A stretch of DNA of 64,000 nt from a virus. Location of the stretch: positions 1-64,000 of IMG/VR virus record IMGVR_UViG_3300027782_000047. One strand, 5' to 3'. This document shows positions 1 to 6,420 of this stretch, piece by piece (within the stretch, counting starts at the first letter, position 1; every line of letters begins with the position of its first letter). The notes below the pieces were generated by a model. It had not been told where the DNA came from. It did not search any database and worked only from the letters and a program-made list of their open reading frames with translations. A program made the position numbers and the translations under genes.

Positions 1-30
1 TCATCCGTGAGAGAGTAATCTCCTATATCA

Positions 31-290
31 AGTGTGTTTCTATATGGTTAATGTTATCTGCAGGTAACATCCATGCTGGGGAGTAATTAACCTCAGGAAC
101 TCGTAGTCTTCTAATGGTTAAGAAAGCCCCGCTATAAGGGGCGAATGCAAGTTTCGAAATCTTGCCTACAATGAGTTTGTCATATAAAAACATTCTTGAC
201 GGACAGTAACCGCAAAGGCGCGGCCAATGTTCGGTCTCCTGACAGAGGCGAAAGATTCTTTGTGTCAGCATTGAATTAATATTGAGAGTG
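31..290 (+). other. Structured non-coding DNA upstream of the tRNA cluster
   Basis: No convincing protein gene is visible before the first tRNA. The stretch holds several potential stem-loops. GGTTAAT (46-52) can pair with ATTAACC (86-92) like an acceptor stem enclosing a smaller GTTA/TAAC hairpin (53-68). CTGACA near 239 can pair with TGTCAG near 268. The 13-mer GTGTTTCTATATG occurs at 34-46 and again at 288-300, the second time ending on the first base of tRNA-Gly. This looks like the remains of decayed or recombined tRNA genes or a processed leader; no function can be assigned. Confidence 0.35.
101..170 (+). pseudogene. Degenerate tRNA-like sequence (possible former tRNA-Ile)
   Basis: A perfect 5-bp anticodon-type stem GCCCC/GGGGC (126-142) encloses the seven-base loop GCTATAA, which would read UAU but has C instead of the universal U at position 33. 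A D-arm-like TTCT/AGAA hairpin precedes it, and a T-arm-like element with a TTCGAAA loop follows. The acceptor stem is interrupted (GTAG/CTAC, then a bulge before ACTC/GAGT) and no CCA follows. I read it as a decayed tRNA; a structured non-tRNA element is possible. Confidence 0.35.
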
Positions 291-299
291 TTTCTATAT

Positions 300-374
300 G
301 CGGGTATGGTGCTAGTGGTAACACAAGACCTTGCCAAGGTTTAGTTGTGGGTTCGATTCCCACTACCCGCTCCA
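300..374 (+). tRNA. tRNA-Gly (GCC)
   Basis: A full cloverleaf is visible. Acceptor GCGGGTA pairs with TACCCGC (364-370), followed by discriminator U and encoded CCA. The anticodon loop is TTGCCAA, giving GCC. The T-arm loop is TTCGATT. It is the first gene of an eight-gene cluster on the same strand with spacers of about 1 to 21 nt. Confidence 0.95.
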
Positions 375-382
375 GATTTTAT

Positions 383-457
383 GTGGTTGTTAGTTTAGTG
401 GTAAAACCGCGGGTTGTGATTCCGCTATCACGGGTTCGATTCCCGTACATCCACCCA
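383..457 (+). tRNA. tRNA-His (GTG)
   Basis: The anticodon loop TTGTGAT gives GTG. The acceptor stem has the histidine hallmark: an extra 5' G (383) opposite discriminator C454, followed by encoded CCA. There is one U-U mismatch in the acceptor stem (387/450). The T-arm is ACGGG/CCCGT with loop TTCGATT. Confidence 0.93.
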
Positions 458-463
458 ACATAT

Positions 464-538
464 GCCTCGTTAACTCAGCGGTAGAGTAACTCCTTTACAC
501 GGAGAAGGTCGGCAGTTCGATCCTGTCACGAGGTACCA
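464..538 (+). tRNA. tRNA-Val (TAC)
   Basis: Acceptor GCCTCGT pairs with ACGAGGT, followed by discriminator A and CCA. The anticodon loop TTTACAC gives TAC (valine). The anticodon stem CTCC/GGAG and the T-arm GGCAG/CTGTC with loop TTCGATC are intact. Confidence 0.93.
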
Positions 539-544
539 AATTAT

Positions 545-621
545 GCCCAAGTGACGAAATTGGCAAACGTGTCTCTCTCAAAAGGAGAATTTTGTGGGTT
601 CGAATCCCATCTTGGGTACCA
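545..621 (+). tRNA. tRNA-Leu (CAA) with short variable region
   Basis: Acceptor GCCCAAG pairs with CTTGGGT, followed by A and CCA. The anticodon loop CTCAAAA sits on the TCTCT/GGAGA stem and gives CAA (leucine). The D-arm has the three-base-pair stem and long loop usual for bacterial tRNA-Leu. The variable region is only five bases (ATTTT) instead of the long class II arm. The rest of the fold is sound, so I call it a gene with an unusual shape, not a pseudogene. Confidence 0.88.
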
Positions 622-622
622 T

Positions 623-696
623 GCTCTCATAGTATAATGGCATTACACATCCTTGGTAAGGATGAAAACCAAGTTCAATTCTTGGTGGGAGCACCA
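623..696 (+). tRNA. tRNA-Thr (GGT)
   Basis: Acceptor GCTCTCA pairs with TGGGAGC, followed by ACCA. The anticodon loop TTGGTAA on stem CATCC/GGATG gives GGT. The T-arm is CCAAG/CTTGG with loop TTCAATT. It begins one base after the CCA of tRNA-Leu, so processing of the two must be closely linked. Confidence 0.94.
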
Positions 697-700
697 ATAA

Positions 701-776
701 GCCTCTTAAGCTAATCTGGTGAAAGCACTGGACTGAAAATCCAGGGAGTCTGGTTCGAAACCAGAAAGAGGCACCA
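701..776 (+). tRNA. tRNA-Phe (GAA)
   Basis: Acceptor GCCTCTT pairs with AAGAGGC, followed by ACCA. The anticodon loop CTGAAAA on the CTGGA/TCCAG stem gives GAA. The T-arm TCTGG/CCAGA has loop TTCGAAA. Confidence 0.95.
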
Positions 777-781
777 AACAT

Positions 782-858
782 GCGGATGTGATGGAATAGG
801 TATACATATCAGACTTAAAATCTGAGTTCTGTGGGTTCAAGTCCCACCATCCGTACCA
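782..858 (+). tRNA. tRNA-Leu (TAA) with short variable region
   Basis: Acceptor GCGGATG pairs with CATCCGT (G-U first pair), followed by ACCA. The anticodon loop CTTAAAA on stem TCAGA/TCTGA gives TAA. The D-arm is of tRNA-Leu type (ATG/CAT stem, 11-base loop). As in the CAA gene, the long variable arm expected for class II tRNA-Leu is replaced by five bases (GTTCT). Confidence 0.88.
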
Positions 859-879
859 ATATAAACTCTACAAATTTAT

Positions 880-954
880 CTGGCGTTCGTTCAATGGACA
901 GGACAGCATTCTTCTAAAGTGCGAATGGGGGTTCGATTCCCTCACGCCAGGCCA
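880..954 (+). tRNA. tRNA-Arg (TCT)
   Basis: Acceptor CTGGCGT pairs with ACGCCAG, followed by discriminator G and CCA. The anticodon loop CTTCTAA gives TCT, which reads AGA/AGG codons. The T-arm is GGGGG/CCCTC with loop TTCGATT. It is the last gene of the cluster, and its CCA ends next to the stop codon of the antisense gene at 955. Confidence 0.93.
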
Positions 955-1269
955 TCAATTTTTATTCTCTTTAATTTGCTCTTTTATCACCTTAGAGCAA
1001 TTTGCACCTTTATGGAAGTGCGTATGAAATATTCTCTGTTTGCTTGCATTGTTGCAAGTGTATTCGCAAACCTTTATTTCATTTTCGATTTTCTGATTCG
1101 TTAAATTACAAGTAGCCGTTATCACTTGATACGGCTTTTCTTTTTTGGCCATCTGTGATTGAATGGTTATTGGTACATTCAAATTAATATTCACGGTGTC
1201 AGGAATCATAGGCGCAAGTATAGTGACTGCTGTACCAACTGCTATCAAAACTTTTTGATATTTGTTCAT
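955..1269 (-). CDS. Small protein with N-terminal membrane segment, unknown
   Basis: The 104-residue product has an N-terminal hydrophobic segment (about residues 7-23) that could be a signal peptide or membrane anchor. The polar remainder has four cysteines (two in a CEYTCNN-type cluster) and a basic C-terminus. Its ATG overlaps the stop of the upstream 48-residue gene as ATGA, so translation is probably coupled. The three-gene minus-strand set looks like an envelope cassette (lysis or superinfection exclusion are possible roles). A plus-strand terminator lies inside this gene. I do not recognise the family. Confidence 0.6.
   Translation of the reverse strand: MNKYQKVLIAVGTAVTILAPMIPDTVNINLNVPITIQSQMAKKEKPYQVITATCNLTNQKIENEIKVCEYTCNNASKQRIFHTHFHKGANCSKVIKEQIKENKN
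1114..1146 (+). terminator. Rho-independent terminator of the tRNA cluster
   Basis: AGCCGT (1114-1119) pairs with ACGGCT (1131-1136). ATC/GAT extends the stem beyond one bulged T around an ACTT loop, and the run TTTTCTTTTTT follows. It points in the tRNA direction and lies inside the antisense gene at 955-1269. Confidence 0.8.
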
Positions 1270-1412
1270 CTATAGTCTTTGGTATACCACCAAACAACCG
1301 CCAATACGCCAGCGGCTAGTATGATATAAAATAGATAGAGAACTAAAATAAATTTTCCAAAACCTACATTGTCAAATACCCATTCTAAAAATGTGTACTT
1401 ATTTTTCTTCAT
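1266..1412 (-). CDS. 48-residue single-span membrane protein
   Basis: The ATG at 1412 lies inside the end of the upstream 275-residue gene, and the TGA at 1268-1266 overlaps the next ATG, so the frame is coupled at both ends. The product has a polar, aromatic N-terminus, one hydrophobic stretch (about residues 19-43, rich in L, I, V, Y) and a short charged tail. This overlap arrangement is the main argument that it is real. The size and topology would suit a small holin, antiholin or membrane adaptor, but nothing in the sequence proves it. Confidence 0.65.
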   Translation of the reverse strand: MKKNKYTFLEWVFDNVGFGKFILVLYLFYIILAAGVLAVVWWYTKDYR

Positions 1413-2226
1413 TTGGTGTTATTAGTTTTTTGTTTTGTTCGTAATTTTTTTCATCAAGATATTTGATTGCTTCTAATATTTTTTCGGTTCTTAATTGCTT
1501 TTCTCTTTCCAACTCTTGTTGATATGTTTTTCGTTCCAATTCTGGCCATCTTTTCTTTTTATCAAAATGTATCCAAGTGAACAAAATGCCCATTACAACG
1601 AATACTAGTAATATTGAAGCAAATAAAGCAATTTCAAAACTTAATGTTTCCATTCTTTTTTTTCGTTTTGCGGCCTTGATTGCGTCTTCTTTTTCTTTTA
1701 CCAATCTAGCAACTTTTTGTTCCTGGATAATTTGTCCACGCATTTCTTGAAATCGTGTCCACAAATCTTTTAGGTCTGCTGGTACGTGGTAAATCATTTG
1801 CTCACGCAATTCAACTTCCATCTGTTCAAGTCTGGAACGAATCAATACACGTTGCAATGCTCTACGGCTTAGTGATACATCACCAGTGTAAACTTCTTTG
1901 GACTTCTTTTCTTCTTCATAAAACAATTCTTCAATCTTGTCCATAGCATCAAAGAATGTTCCCAACTGGTCTCCAATGATGGATATAACATCATTAGGAT
2001 CCTTCTCAATATTTGCTCTTACTTCTTTTTTCTTTTGTTCAAACTGCTGACGTTGTTCTTTGGTAGCCGGTTTGTTTTCGTGTTGCTTGTTGAATTGTTT
2101 GTCCAAATCATCAAGCACCCCTTTTACGTCACCGGCGGCACTTTTGATATCCTTGTATAGTTGACATCCTTTCTTTATGGCGGCAACTGCGCCATTGGCA
2201 AGGGCAAGGAGTGTTAGGGGATCCAT
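1399..2226 (-). CDS. Coiled-coil membrane-anchored phage protein, unknown
   Basis: This 275-residue protein begins MDPLTLLALANGAV with a hydrophobic N-terminal helix. A long charged region (about 35-190) rich in E, K and Q and likely coiled coil follows. A clear membrane span lies near residues 195-219, and the charged C-terminus is again probably helical. I recall similar MDP-LALANGAV proteins in T4-like aquatic phages, where they are hypothetical. It is the first gene of a minus-strand operon. A late-promoter-like box (CGATAAATA read on the minus strand, 2283-2291) stands about 57 bases upstream. Two membrane-active ends plus coiled coil would fit an envelope-spanning or lysis-related role (inference). 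Confidence 0.75.
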   Translation of the reverse strand: MDPLTLLALANGAVAAIKKGCQLYKDIKSAAGDVKGVLDDLDKQFNKQHENKPATKEQRQQFEQKKKEVRANIEKDPNDVISIIGDQLGTFFDAMDKIEELFYEEEKKSKEVYTGDVSLSRRALQRVLIRSRLEQMEVELREQMIYHVPADLKDLWTRFQEMRGQIIQEQKVARLVKEKEDAIKAAKRKKRMETLSFEIALFASILLVFVVMGILFTWIHFDKKKRWPELERKTYQQELEREKQLRTEKILEAIKYLDEKNYEQNKKLITPNEEK

Positions 2227-2268
2227 TTTTTGTTATTGTTGTTTTTTTACTACATAACAAAAAAAGAC

Positions 2269-2297
2269 TTGACATTATTACCTATTTATCGTATACT
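2269..2297 (+). promoter_or_regulatory. Sigma70-type early promoter
   Basis: TTGACA (2269-2274) and TATACT (2292-2297) are separated by 17 bases. Predicted +1 is near 2304, where the transcript would begin AUAGAUUGA, a start shared with two other promoters in the window. It drives the 65-residue gene at 2326. Confidence 0.85.
2283..2290 (-). promoter_or_regulatory. Late-promoter-like box inside the early promoter spacer
   Basis: On the minus strand this reads GATAAATA, one base from the T4 late consensus TATAAATA. It lies between the -35 and -10 of the plus-strand early promoter and faces the minus-strand membrane-protein operon starting at 2226. Confidence 0.5.
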
Positions 2298-2325
2298 CTA
2301 TCCATAGATTGAAAAAGGAACGAAA

Positions 2326-2523
2326 ATGTCTTGGATTCTAGAAGGTCAAAAAGTTGCTGGTGAGTACCTCGGTACTCATTCTTTCTCCGGTGTTGTTGTT
2401 GAGAGCCGCGTTAAGTATGGCGGTAAAGTTTCTAATACTATTGTGTTAGATACACCAATTGTGGTGTTTGGCGATATCCGTGAGCGTGTCCTCATGGACA
2501 CGGAAGACTTAATACTTTTGTGA
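2326..2523 (+). CDS. 65-residue early protein, unknown
   Basis: The start at 2326 follows an AGGAACG ribosome-binding region. The product is a small beta-rich protein with no cysteine and no membrane segment, ending in acidic and hydrophobic residues. A strong promoter precedes it and another follows its stop within four bases, so it is an independently transcribed early gene. Such short genes behind strong promoters are typical host-takeover candidates in T4-like phages. No family is recognised. Confidence 0.75.
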   Translation: MSWILEGQKVAGEYLGTHSFSGVVVESRVKYGGKVSNTIVLDTPIVVFGDIRERVLMDTEDLILL

Positions 2524-2526
2524 TAC

Positions 2527-2554
2527 TTGACATTCCTGCCCATTGTGCTATACT
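2527..2554 (+). promoter_or_regulatory. Sigma70-type promoter with extended -10
   Basis: TTGACA (2527-2532), a 16-base spacer, then TGC-TATACT (-10 at 2549-2554). Predicted +1 at about 2561 again begins AUAGAUUGA. Confidence 0.87.
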
Positions 2555-2585
2555 GTACCCATAGATTGATTGAAAGAGTTAAGAA

Positions 2586-2858
2586 ATGTCCAAAATGATT
2601 GAATACACCCTCGAAATTTACAAGACTGACAAGCGTACCAAAGAGGGTGTCCGCTTGGTTGAAAAACGTGACTTTGCACCTGTGACCAAAGATTACATTA
2701 ATTCAGTTGCAAACCAATGGTCCGAACTCGGATTCATTGTTAAAGTTTTTGAAACCTATGTCACCCGCAAAAACCTGATGGCTGGTAAAGAATTCCAGGA
2801 ACGATACGACACACCGTATTTTTGTTCTCCCTCCAGTGAATCTTACTGGTCAATGTAA
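2586..2858 (+). CDS. 90-residue early protein, unknown
   Basis: The product is a soluble, mixed alpha/beta, basic protein with no obvious motif. It is the first gene of a run (2586-3412) behind the promoter at 2527. The leader holds a GAAAGAG-type ribosome-binding site. The conserved start of its transcript (AUAGAUUGA) is shared with the genes at 2326 and 10520, which suggests co-regulation. Function unknown. Confidence 0.75.
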   Translation: MSKMIEYTLEIYKTDKRTKEGVRLVEKRDFAPVTKDYINSVANQWSELGFIVKVFETYVTRKNLMAGKEFQERYDTPYFCSPSSESYWSM

Positions 2859-2882
2859 AAATTTTATCAAAGGAGTTTCCAA

Positions 2883-3293
2883 ATGGCTTATATGAACCAA
2901 GAACGTAAGGCAAAAATCAAAGCAAACCTTGATGCCGCATTGAAAGGCACTGGTGTTAAATTTTCGCTGAAATGTTCCAGTCTTTCCATTACTTGCACAA
3001 TCAAGTCCGCACCGATTGACTTTATCGCAAATTCCAACGAGACCTGCGGCAAAGATTTTTATCAAGTGTCCAAAGGTTTCAAACCCAATACGACTGGCTA
3101 CGAACAGGTTAATCCTTATTGGTACCAGGATCATTACTCCGGCAAAGCCAAAGAGTTGATGACCAAAATCGTGAAGGCTATGTACTCTGCCGATTACTAC
3201 GACCGTTCGGATGCCCAAACTGATTATTTTGATACCGCATACTATGCACATGTCAACGTTGGTAGCTGGAACAAACCTTTTATCGTAAAATGA
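2883..3293 (+). CDS. 136-residue phage protein, LPD29-like
   Basis: A strong AAAGGAG site precedes the ATG. The N-terminal 60 residues (an ERKAKIKANL-type helix, then short strands and an IKSAP-IDFI segment) resemble the small 'large polyvalent protein-associated domain 29' found in many phage and mobile-element proteins. This is from memory and needs a profile search. The C-terminal half is rich in Tyr and Asp. Its TGA overlaps the ATG of the next gene. Confidence 0.75.
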   Translation: MAYMNQERKAKIKANLDAALKGTGVKFSLKCSSLSITCTIKSAPIDFIANSNETCGKDFYQVSKGFKPNTTGYEQVNPYWYQDHYSGKAKELMTKIVKAMYSADYYDRSDAQTDYFDTAYYAHVNVGSWNKPFIVK

Positions 3294-3412
3294 AAAAGTA
3301 CGCCATAGTTCACGAAGGCAAGATTGTTGGAATTTTTAATATTCTTGCCTGTGCAAAAATTTATGCCGCTGGGTTAAAAAATGCTTGCATTCAACAGCTG
3401 GATCTGTTATAA
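3290..3412 (+). CDS. 40-residue phage protein, unknown
   Basis: The ATG overlaps the preceding stop (ATGA) and the frame runs 40 codons to TAA. The product begins MKKYAIVHEGKIVG and has two cysteines. The end of this frame contains the promoter for the next gene (TATAAT at 3408-3413 overlaps the stop). The coupling is the evidence that it is translated. Function unknown. Confidence 0.6.
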   Translation: MKKYAIVHEGKIVGIFNILACAKIYAAGLKNACIQQLDLL

Positions 3413-3413
3413 T
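3385..3413 (+). promoter_or_regulatory. Sigma70-type promoter with extended -10
   Basis: TTGCAT (3385-3390), 17-base spacer, TGT-TATAAT (3408-3413). It serves the genes from 3433. Confidence 0.75.
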
Positions 3414-3432
3414 TGTTTTTTAGGAATTTATT

Positions 3433-3564
3433 ATGTTTGAAAAAAATGAATTTGAATCTTTGATGCTTGATTCTCCCGAAAGTCCTCCTGTAACCGATGA
3501 GGAAATTAATCGCATGGCCGAGTACTTTGGTTACGGTCTGGATCCAGGAAGTGAGTTTGATTAA
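3433..3564 (+). CDS. 43-residue acidic protein, unknown
   Basis: The frame starts at an ATG 9 bases after a TTAGGAA site and runs to TAA, one base before the next ATG. The product is very acidic (about a quarter Asp/Glu) and begins MFEKNEFESLMLDSP. A small acidic early protein could act as a host-protein inhibitor or DNA mimic, but this is only a guess from charge. Confidence 0.6.
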   Translation: MFEKNEFESLMLDSPESPPVTDEEINRMAEYFGYGLDPGSEFD

Positions 3565-3565
3565 A

Positions 3566-3868
3566 ATGCCACAAGGTACTTACATACTAATAACAAGCGA
3601 TGGTTACCGTGTAACGCCATTGAATGACTATGGCAGTTTATTTGACGGCTATATGCCAGACATGTCTAGATATTTAAATACTGATAAAGTAGTTGAAGCC
3701 TTTGGTGAATGTCATGTTTTTAAAACACAATCCGAAGCCATAGAAGTTGCACAATCGTTATCAAAAGCATTCCGAGAAACCGAAGATGGTATTCTTGTGA
3801 TGACAGATTATAGAAAATATTCTTTTCAGGAGTTAAAAGATGGTAAAGCCAGCAAGAGTTCGGATTGA
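3566..3868 (+). CDS. 100-residue early protein, unknown
   Basis: The likely start is ATG 3566 (MPQGTYI), two bases after the previous stop; the longer open frame upstream overlaps the 43-residue gene and is not needed. The product has alternating beta segments, a conserved-looking TSDGYRV-TPL segment and a charged C-terminal helix. Its end overlaps the next gene by 29 bases. Function unknown. Confidence 0.7.
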   Translation: MPQGTYILITSDGYRVTPLNDYGSLFDGYMPDMSRYLNTDKVVEAFGECHVFKTQSEAIEVAQSLSKAFRETEDGILVMTDYRKYSFQELKDGKASKSSD

Positions 3869-4883
3869 TGATGAACCACGATTCTCTGAACCAATGTCTA
3901 AACTGGAATTGGTTCATACACTAAATTGGTATCATCAAAATAAAGAATCCAAGGACGCATTAAATTATATAAATTTATACACTAAGAAAAATAAAATTCA
4001 AGGTAAGATTGATACATCCAATGGTATTTTGACCGTTGGATGGTTGTGTCGTTTGGTGCTGAACGGGAATGATATCGGTGATACTGGTCGTGCTTATATC
4101 AAAAAGAATTTATTTTTTGTTGATGATACACCAGCGCCAGTTGTTGTCGTTGATAAAGGTCCGTCTATTCAAGACCGACTAAATGAAAAGATATCGGAGA
4201 TTGCAGGCGACCTTGAAGCGGCAATTGATGAAGTTGTTACCAGTAAATTTAATACCATGCCATCGCCGTTTGCAATTATGCAAGACCGAGCAAAAGGAAT
4301 GCATGCCAATAAATTGGTTGATATTTTCAAAAAACGCCGAAGTGAATTTGATGATGTTCTAAACACAAAAGACGCGGACGTGCGTGAGGGTTATTCCAAC
4401 TTTACAAAGCCGCAGTTGAAAAAGATGGTTGCATATTGCGATACAATTATTACCGATGCGATGAAGATTGCTGGTGAGGCTAAAATAAATCGTAAGCCAC
4501 GAAAACGCAAAGCAAAAACACCGGATCAACTTGTATCCAAAGTCCAGTATTGTGAAAAATTTGATGACTTGAAATTGGTATCAATCAAGCCGAAAGATAT
4601 CATTGGTGCAATGCAGTTATGGGTGTTCAATACCAAAACAAGAAAACTTGGTGTATATCATGCCGATGATGCTGGTGGTTTTGGTGTTAAAGGCACATGC
4701 GTTACAAATTATACGGAATCCAAATCTATAAGTAAGACAGTACGAAAGCCAGGCGAAATGTTGCCAGAAGTATTGAAAGCTGGTAAAATAGCCTTGCGTA
4801 ATGTATTGACTGGTATTGCAACAAAAGAATCTCCGTTAAATGGTAGAATCAATAAAGATATTGTCCTGTTGCGTGTCCTATGA
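3840..4883 (+). CDS. 347-residue conserved T4-like phage protein, unknown
   Basis: The product begins MVKPARVRIDDEP. It has a helical N-terminal region and a central helical region (about 110-215). A very basic linker (RKPRKRKAK, near 218-226) joins a C-terminal domain with alternating strands (VFNTKTRKLGVYH). I recall proteins of this layout in T4-like cyanophages and related aquatic phages, where they lack a known role. The basic linker would fit a nucleic-acid-associated protein (inference). It is upstream of RNase H, but that gene has its own promoter. Confidence 0.75.
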   Translation: MVKPARVRIDDEPRFSEPMSKLELVHTLNWYHQNKESKDALNYINLYTKKNKIQGKIDTSNGILTVGWLCRLVLNGNDIGDTGRAYIKKNLFFVDDTPAPVVVVDKGPSIQDRLNEKISEIAGDLEAAIDEVVTSKFNTMPSPFAIMQDRAKGMHANKLVDIFKKRRSEFDDVLNTKDADVREGYSNFTKPQLKKMVAYCDTIITDAMKIAGEAKINRKPRKRKAKTPDQLVSKVQYCEKFDDLKLVSIKPKDIIGAMQLWVFNTKTRKLGVYHADDAGGFGVKGTCVTNYTESKSISKTVRKPGEMLPEVLKAGKIALRNVLTGIATKESPLNGRINKDIVLLRVL

Positions 4884-4910
4884 TTACCTACCTTTTCTAA
4901 AAACTTATGC

Positions 4911-4916
4911 TATAAT
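4911..4916 (+). promoter_or_regulatory. Extended -10 promoter; leaderless start
   Basis: TGC-TATAAT (4911-4916) lies exactly seven bases before the ATG of the RNase H gene (4923), so predicted +1 is the A of AUG. No good -35 is present. Confidence 0.65.
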
Positions 4917-4922
4917 GACCAT

Positions 4923-5762
4923 ATGATTATATTTGACTACAACCAAGTTGTTATTGCTAACTTGATGGAACAAATTGGTTCCTCAAAAACACCTGTTGAA
5001 GAATCTTTGGTTCGCCATATGGTTCTTAATACTATCCGTGCTAACGTGAAGAAATTCCGTGAGTATGGTGAAGTGATTATTGCTTGCGATAATCGCCATT
5101 ACTGGCGCAGAGAAATATTTCCGCCATACAAAGGTCACCGAAAGAAAAATCGTGATGCATCTGGGCATGACTGGACTGCAATTTTTGATTGTATGTCAAA
5201 GATTCGCCAAGAGTTGAAAGACCATTCTCCGTACAAGGTGATTGACATTCATGGCGCCGAAGCTGATGATATTATTGGTGTATTGACACAGGCATATTCT
5301 AAGAATGAAGCCGTATTGATTTTATCATCCGATAAAGACTTTGTTCAATTGCAAATTTATCCGAATGTTAAACAATATTCACCAACAATGAAAAAGTTTA
5401 TTCAAACGAATGATCCAATCAAACAATTGAATGAGTTGATTGTTACTGGCGATAAGGGTGATGGAATTCCAAACATCTTGTCACCTGATACTTGTATCAT
5501 TGATGGCGTTCGGCAAAAATCTGTGACTAAGAAGTTTCTGGAAGAAGTTGCGGAAACTGGCACAAGTAAATTTAATGAAACGCAAATGCGGAATTGGTCG
5601 CGGAACAAACAGTTGATTGATTTGACTATGATTCCTGGACCAATCTCAAAAAACATTATAGATACATACATAGAAACAAAACCAGCAACCCGCCAGCAAT
5701 TTATGAATTACATGATTGCGAATCGACTAAAGAATTTGCTGGAAGTAATTGATGAATTTTAA
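4923..5762 (+). CDS. rnh: RNase H-like 5'-3' exonuclease (FEN family)
   Basis: This 279-residue protein matches T4 RNase H (305 residues), which removes RNA primers and flaps during lagging-strand synthesis. Visible signatures are the N-terminal FDYNQ with the first metal-binding Asp, the CDNRHYWRRE and YKGHRKK arch region, the acidic cluster GAEADDIIG, SSDKDF, and TGDKGDGIPNI, which is the helix-hairpin/metal motif of FEN nucleases. Its promoter places the transcription start on the AUG, so the mRNA is probably leaderless. It works with gp32 and gp59, encoded at 23-25 kb. Confidence 0.92.
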   Translation: MIIFDYNQVVIANLMEQIGSSKTPVEESLVRHMVLNTIRANVKKFREYGEVIIACDNRHYWRREIFPPYKGHRKKNRDASGHDWTAIFDCMSKIRQELKDHSPYKVIDIHGAEADDIIGVLTQAYSKNEAVLILSSDKDFVQLQIYPNVKQYSPTMKKFIQTNDPIKQLNELIVTGDKGDGIPNILSPDTCIIDGVRQKSVTKKFLEEVAETGTSKFNETQMRNWSRNKQLIDLTMIPGPISKNIIDTYIETKPATRQQFMNYMIANRLKNLLEVIDEF

Positions 5763-5771
5763 GGAAAATAA

Positions 5772-6203
5772 ATGAACGATTTGATGTATCACGAAATCTT
5801 TGCTTTGTTTGAAAAAACAGAAAAGAGAGCGGATAAAATTAATGTTTTGCGACAACATGGCGATAAAAATCTCAAAGAGTTTTTGATTGCAGTTTTTAAT
5901 CCGAATGTAATTTTTGATGTAGAGATTCCAGAATATAAACCAGCAAAAGAGCCAGAGGGACTAAACATTCTCTATCTCCACAATGAGATACCTAGATTGT
6001 ACCGATTTATTGCTGGTCATCCACGTAGGGCACAAGGATTGACACCACAAAAACAAATGAGTTTGTTGATTCCTCTATTGGAAGCACTTCACAAAGATGA
6101 GGCTGATTTGCTTGTTAGGGCTATGAAGAAAGATTTGCGTATTCCTTTCCTTACCCCAAAACTAGTCAAAGAGGCTTTTCCAGATATTGATTTAGGAGAT
6201 TGA
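5772..6203 (+). CDS. DUF6433-like phage protein
   Basis: This is a 143-residue, mostly helical protein. An N-terminal helix pair, an ILYLHNEIPRLYRFI segment and a PEG/PP-rich loop (about 50-62) resemble DUF6433 proteins, found in many T4-like phages and of unknown function (recalled, not searched). A GGAAA site precedes the ATG. It follows RNase H by nine bases and is followed after one base by the next gene, so it belongs to the same transcript. Confidence 0.75.
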   Translation: MNDLMYHEIFALFEKTEKRADKINVLRQHGDKNLKEFLIAVFNPNVIFDVEIPEYKPAKEPEGLNILYLHNEIPRLYRFIAGHPRRAQGLTPQKQMSLLIPLLEALHKDEADLLVRAMKKDLRIPFLTPKLVKEAFPDIDLGD

Positions 6204-6204
6204 A

Positions 6205-6420
6205 ATGTCTGATGGTGGTAAAGGTAGTAGACCAAGACCATTTAGCGTTACCCAACAAGAATATGATACTCGGTGGGATGCAATTTTTGGTCGTGACTTA
6301 AAAAATGATGAACGTTTGATGGAAATGCCTGGTACGATTGGTGGTGCCAAGCTGATTTTTAAGGATGAAAATGAAAGTAGCGGTAATAACACCGACAATC
6401 GGAACCAAGTATCTCAGTAA
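6205..6420 (+). CDS. 71-residue conserved small phage protein (GGKGSRPRPF type)
   Basis: The start is preceded by TTAGGAG. It begins MSDGGKGSRPRPFSV and has a W-DAIFG-RD segment. Small proteins with a GKGS-RP N-terminus and a W-D-IFGK segment occur widely in unrelated tailed phages (recalled) but have no known function. The last 50 bases overlap the glycosyltransferase gene. Confidence 0.7.
   Translation: MSDGGKGSRPRPFSVTQQEYDTRWDAIFGRDLKNDERLMEMPGTIGGAKLIFKDENESSGNNTDNRNQVSQ

Noticed and set aside
23-337. 104-codon minus-strand open frame
   Set aside because: It runs across the degenerate tRNA region and into tRNA-Gly, with no ribosome-binding site or protein-like composition.
919-1104. 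61-codon plus-strand frame
   Set aside because: It begins inside tRNA-Arg and ends before the tRNA terminator; better explained as antisense to the coupled minus-strand gene.
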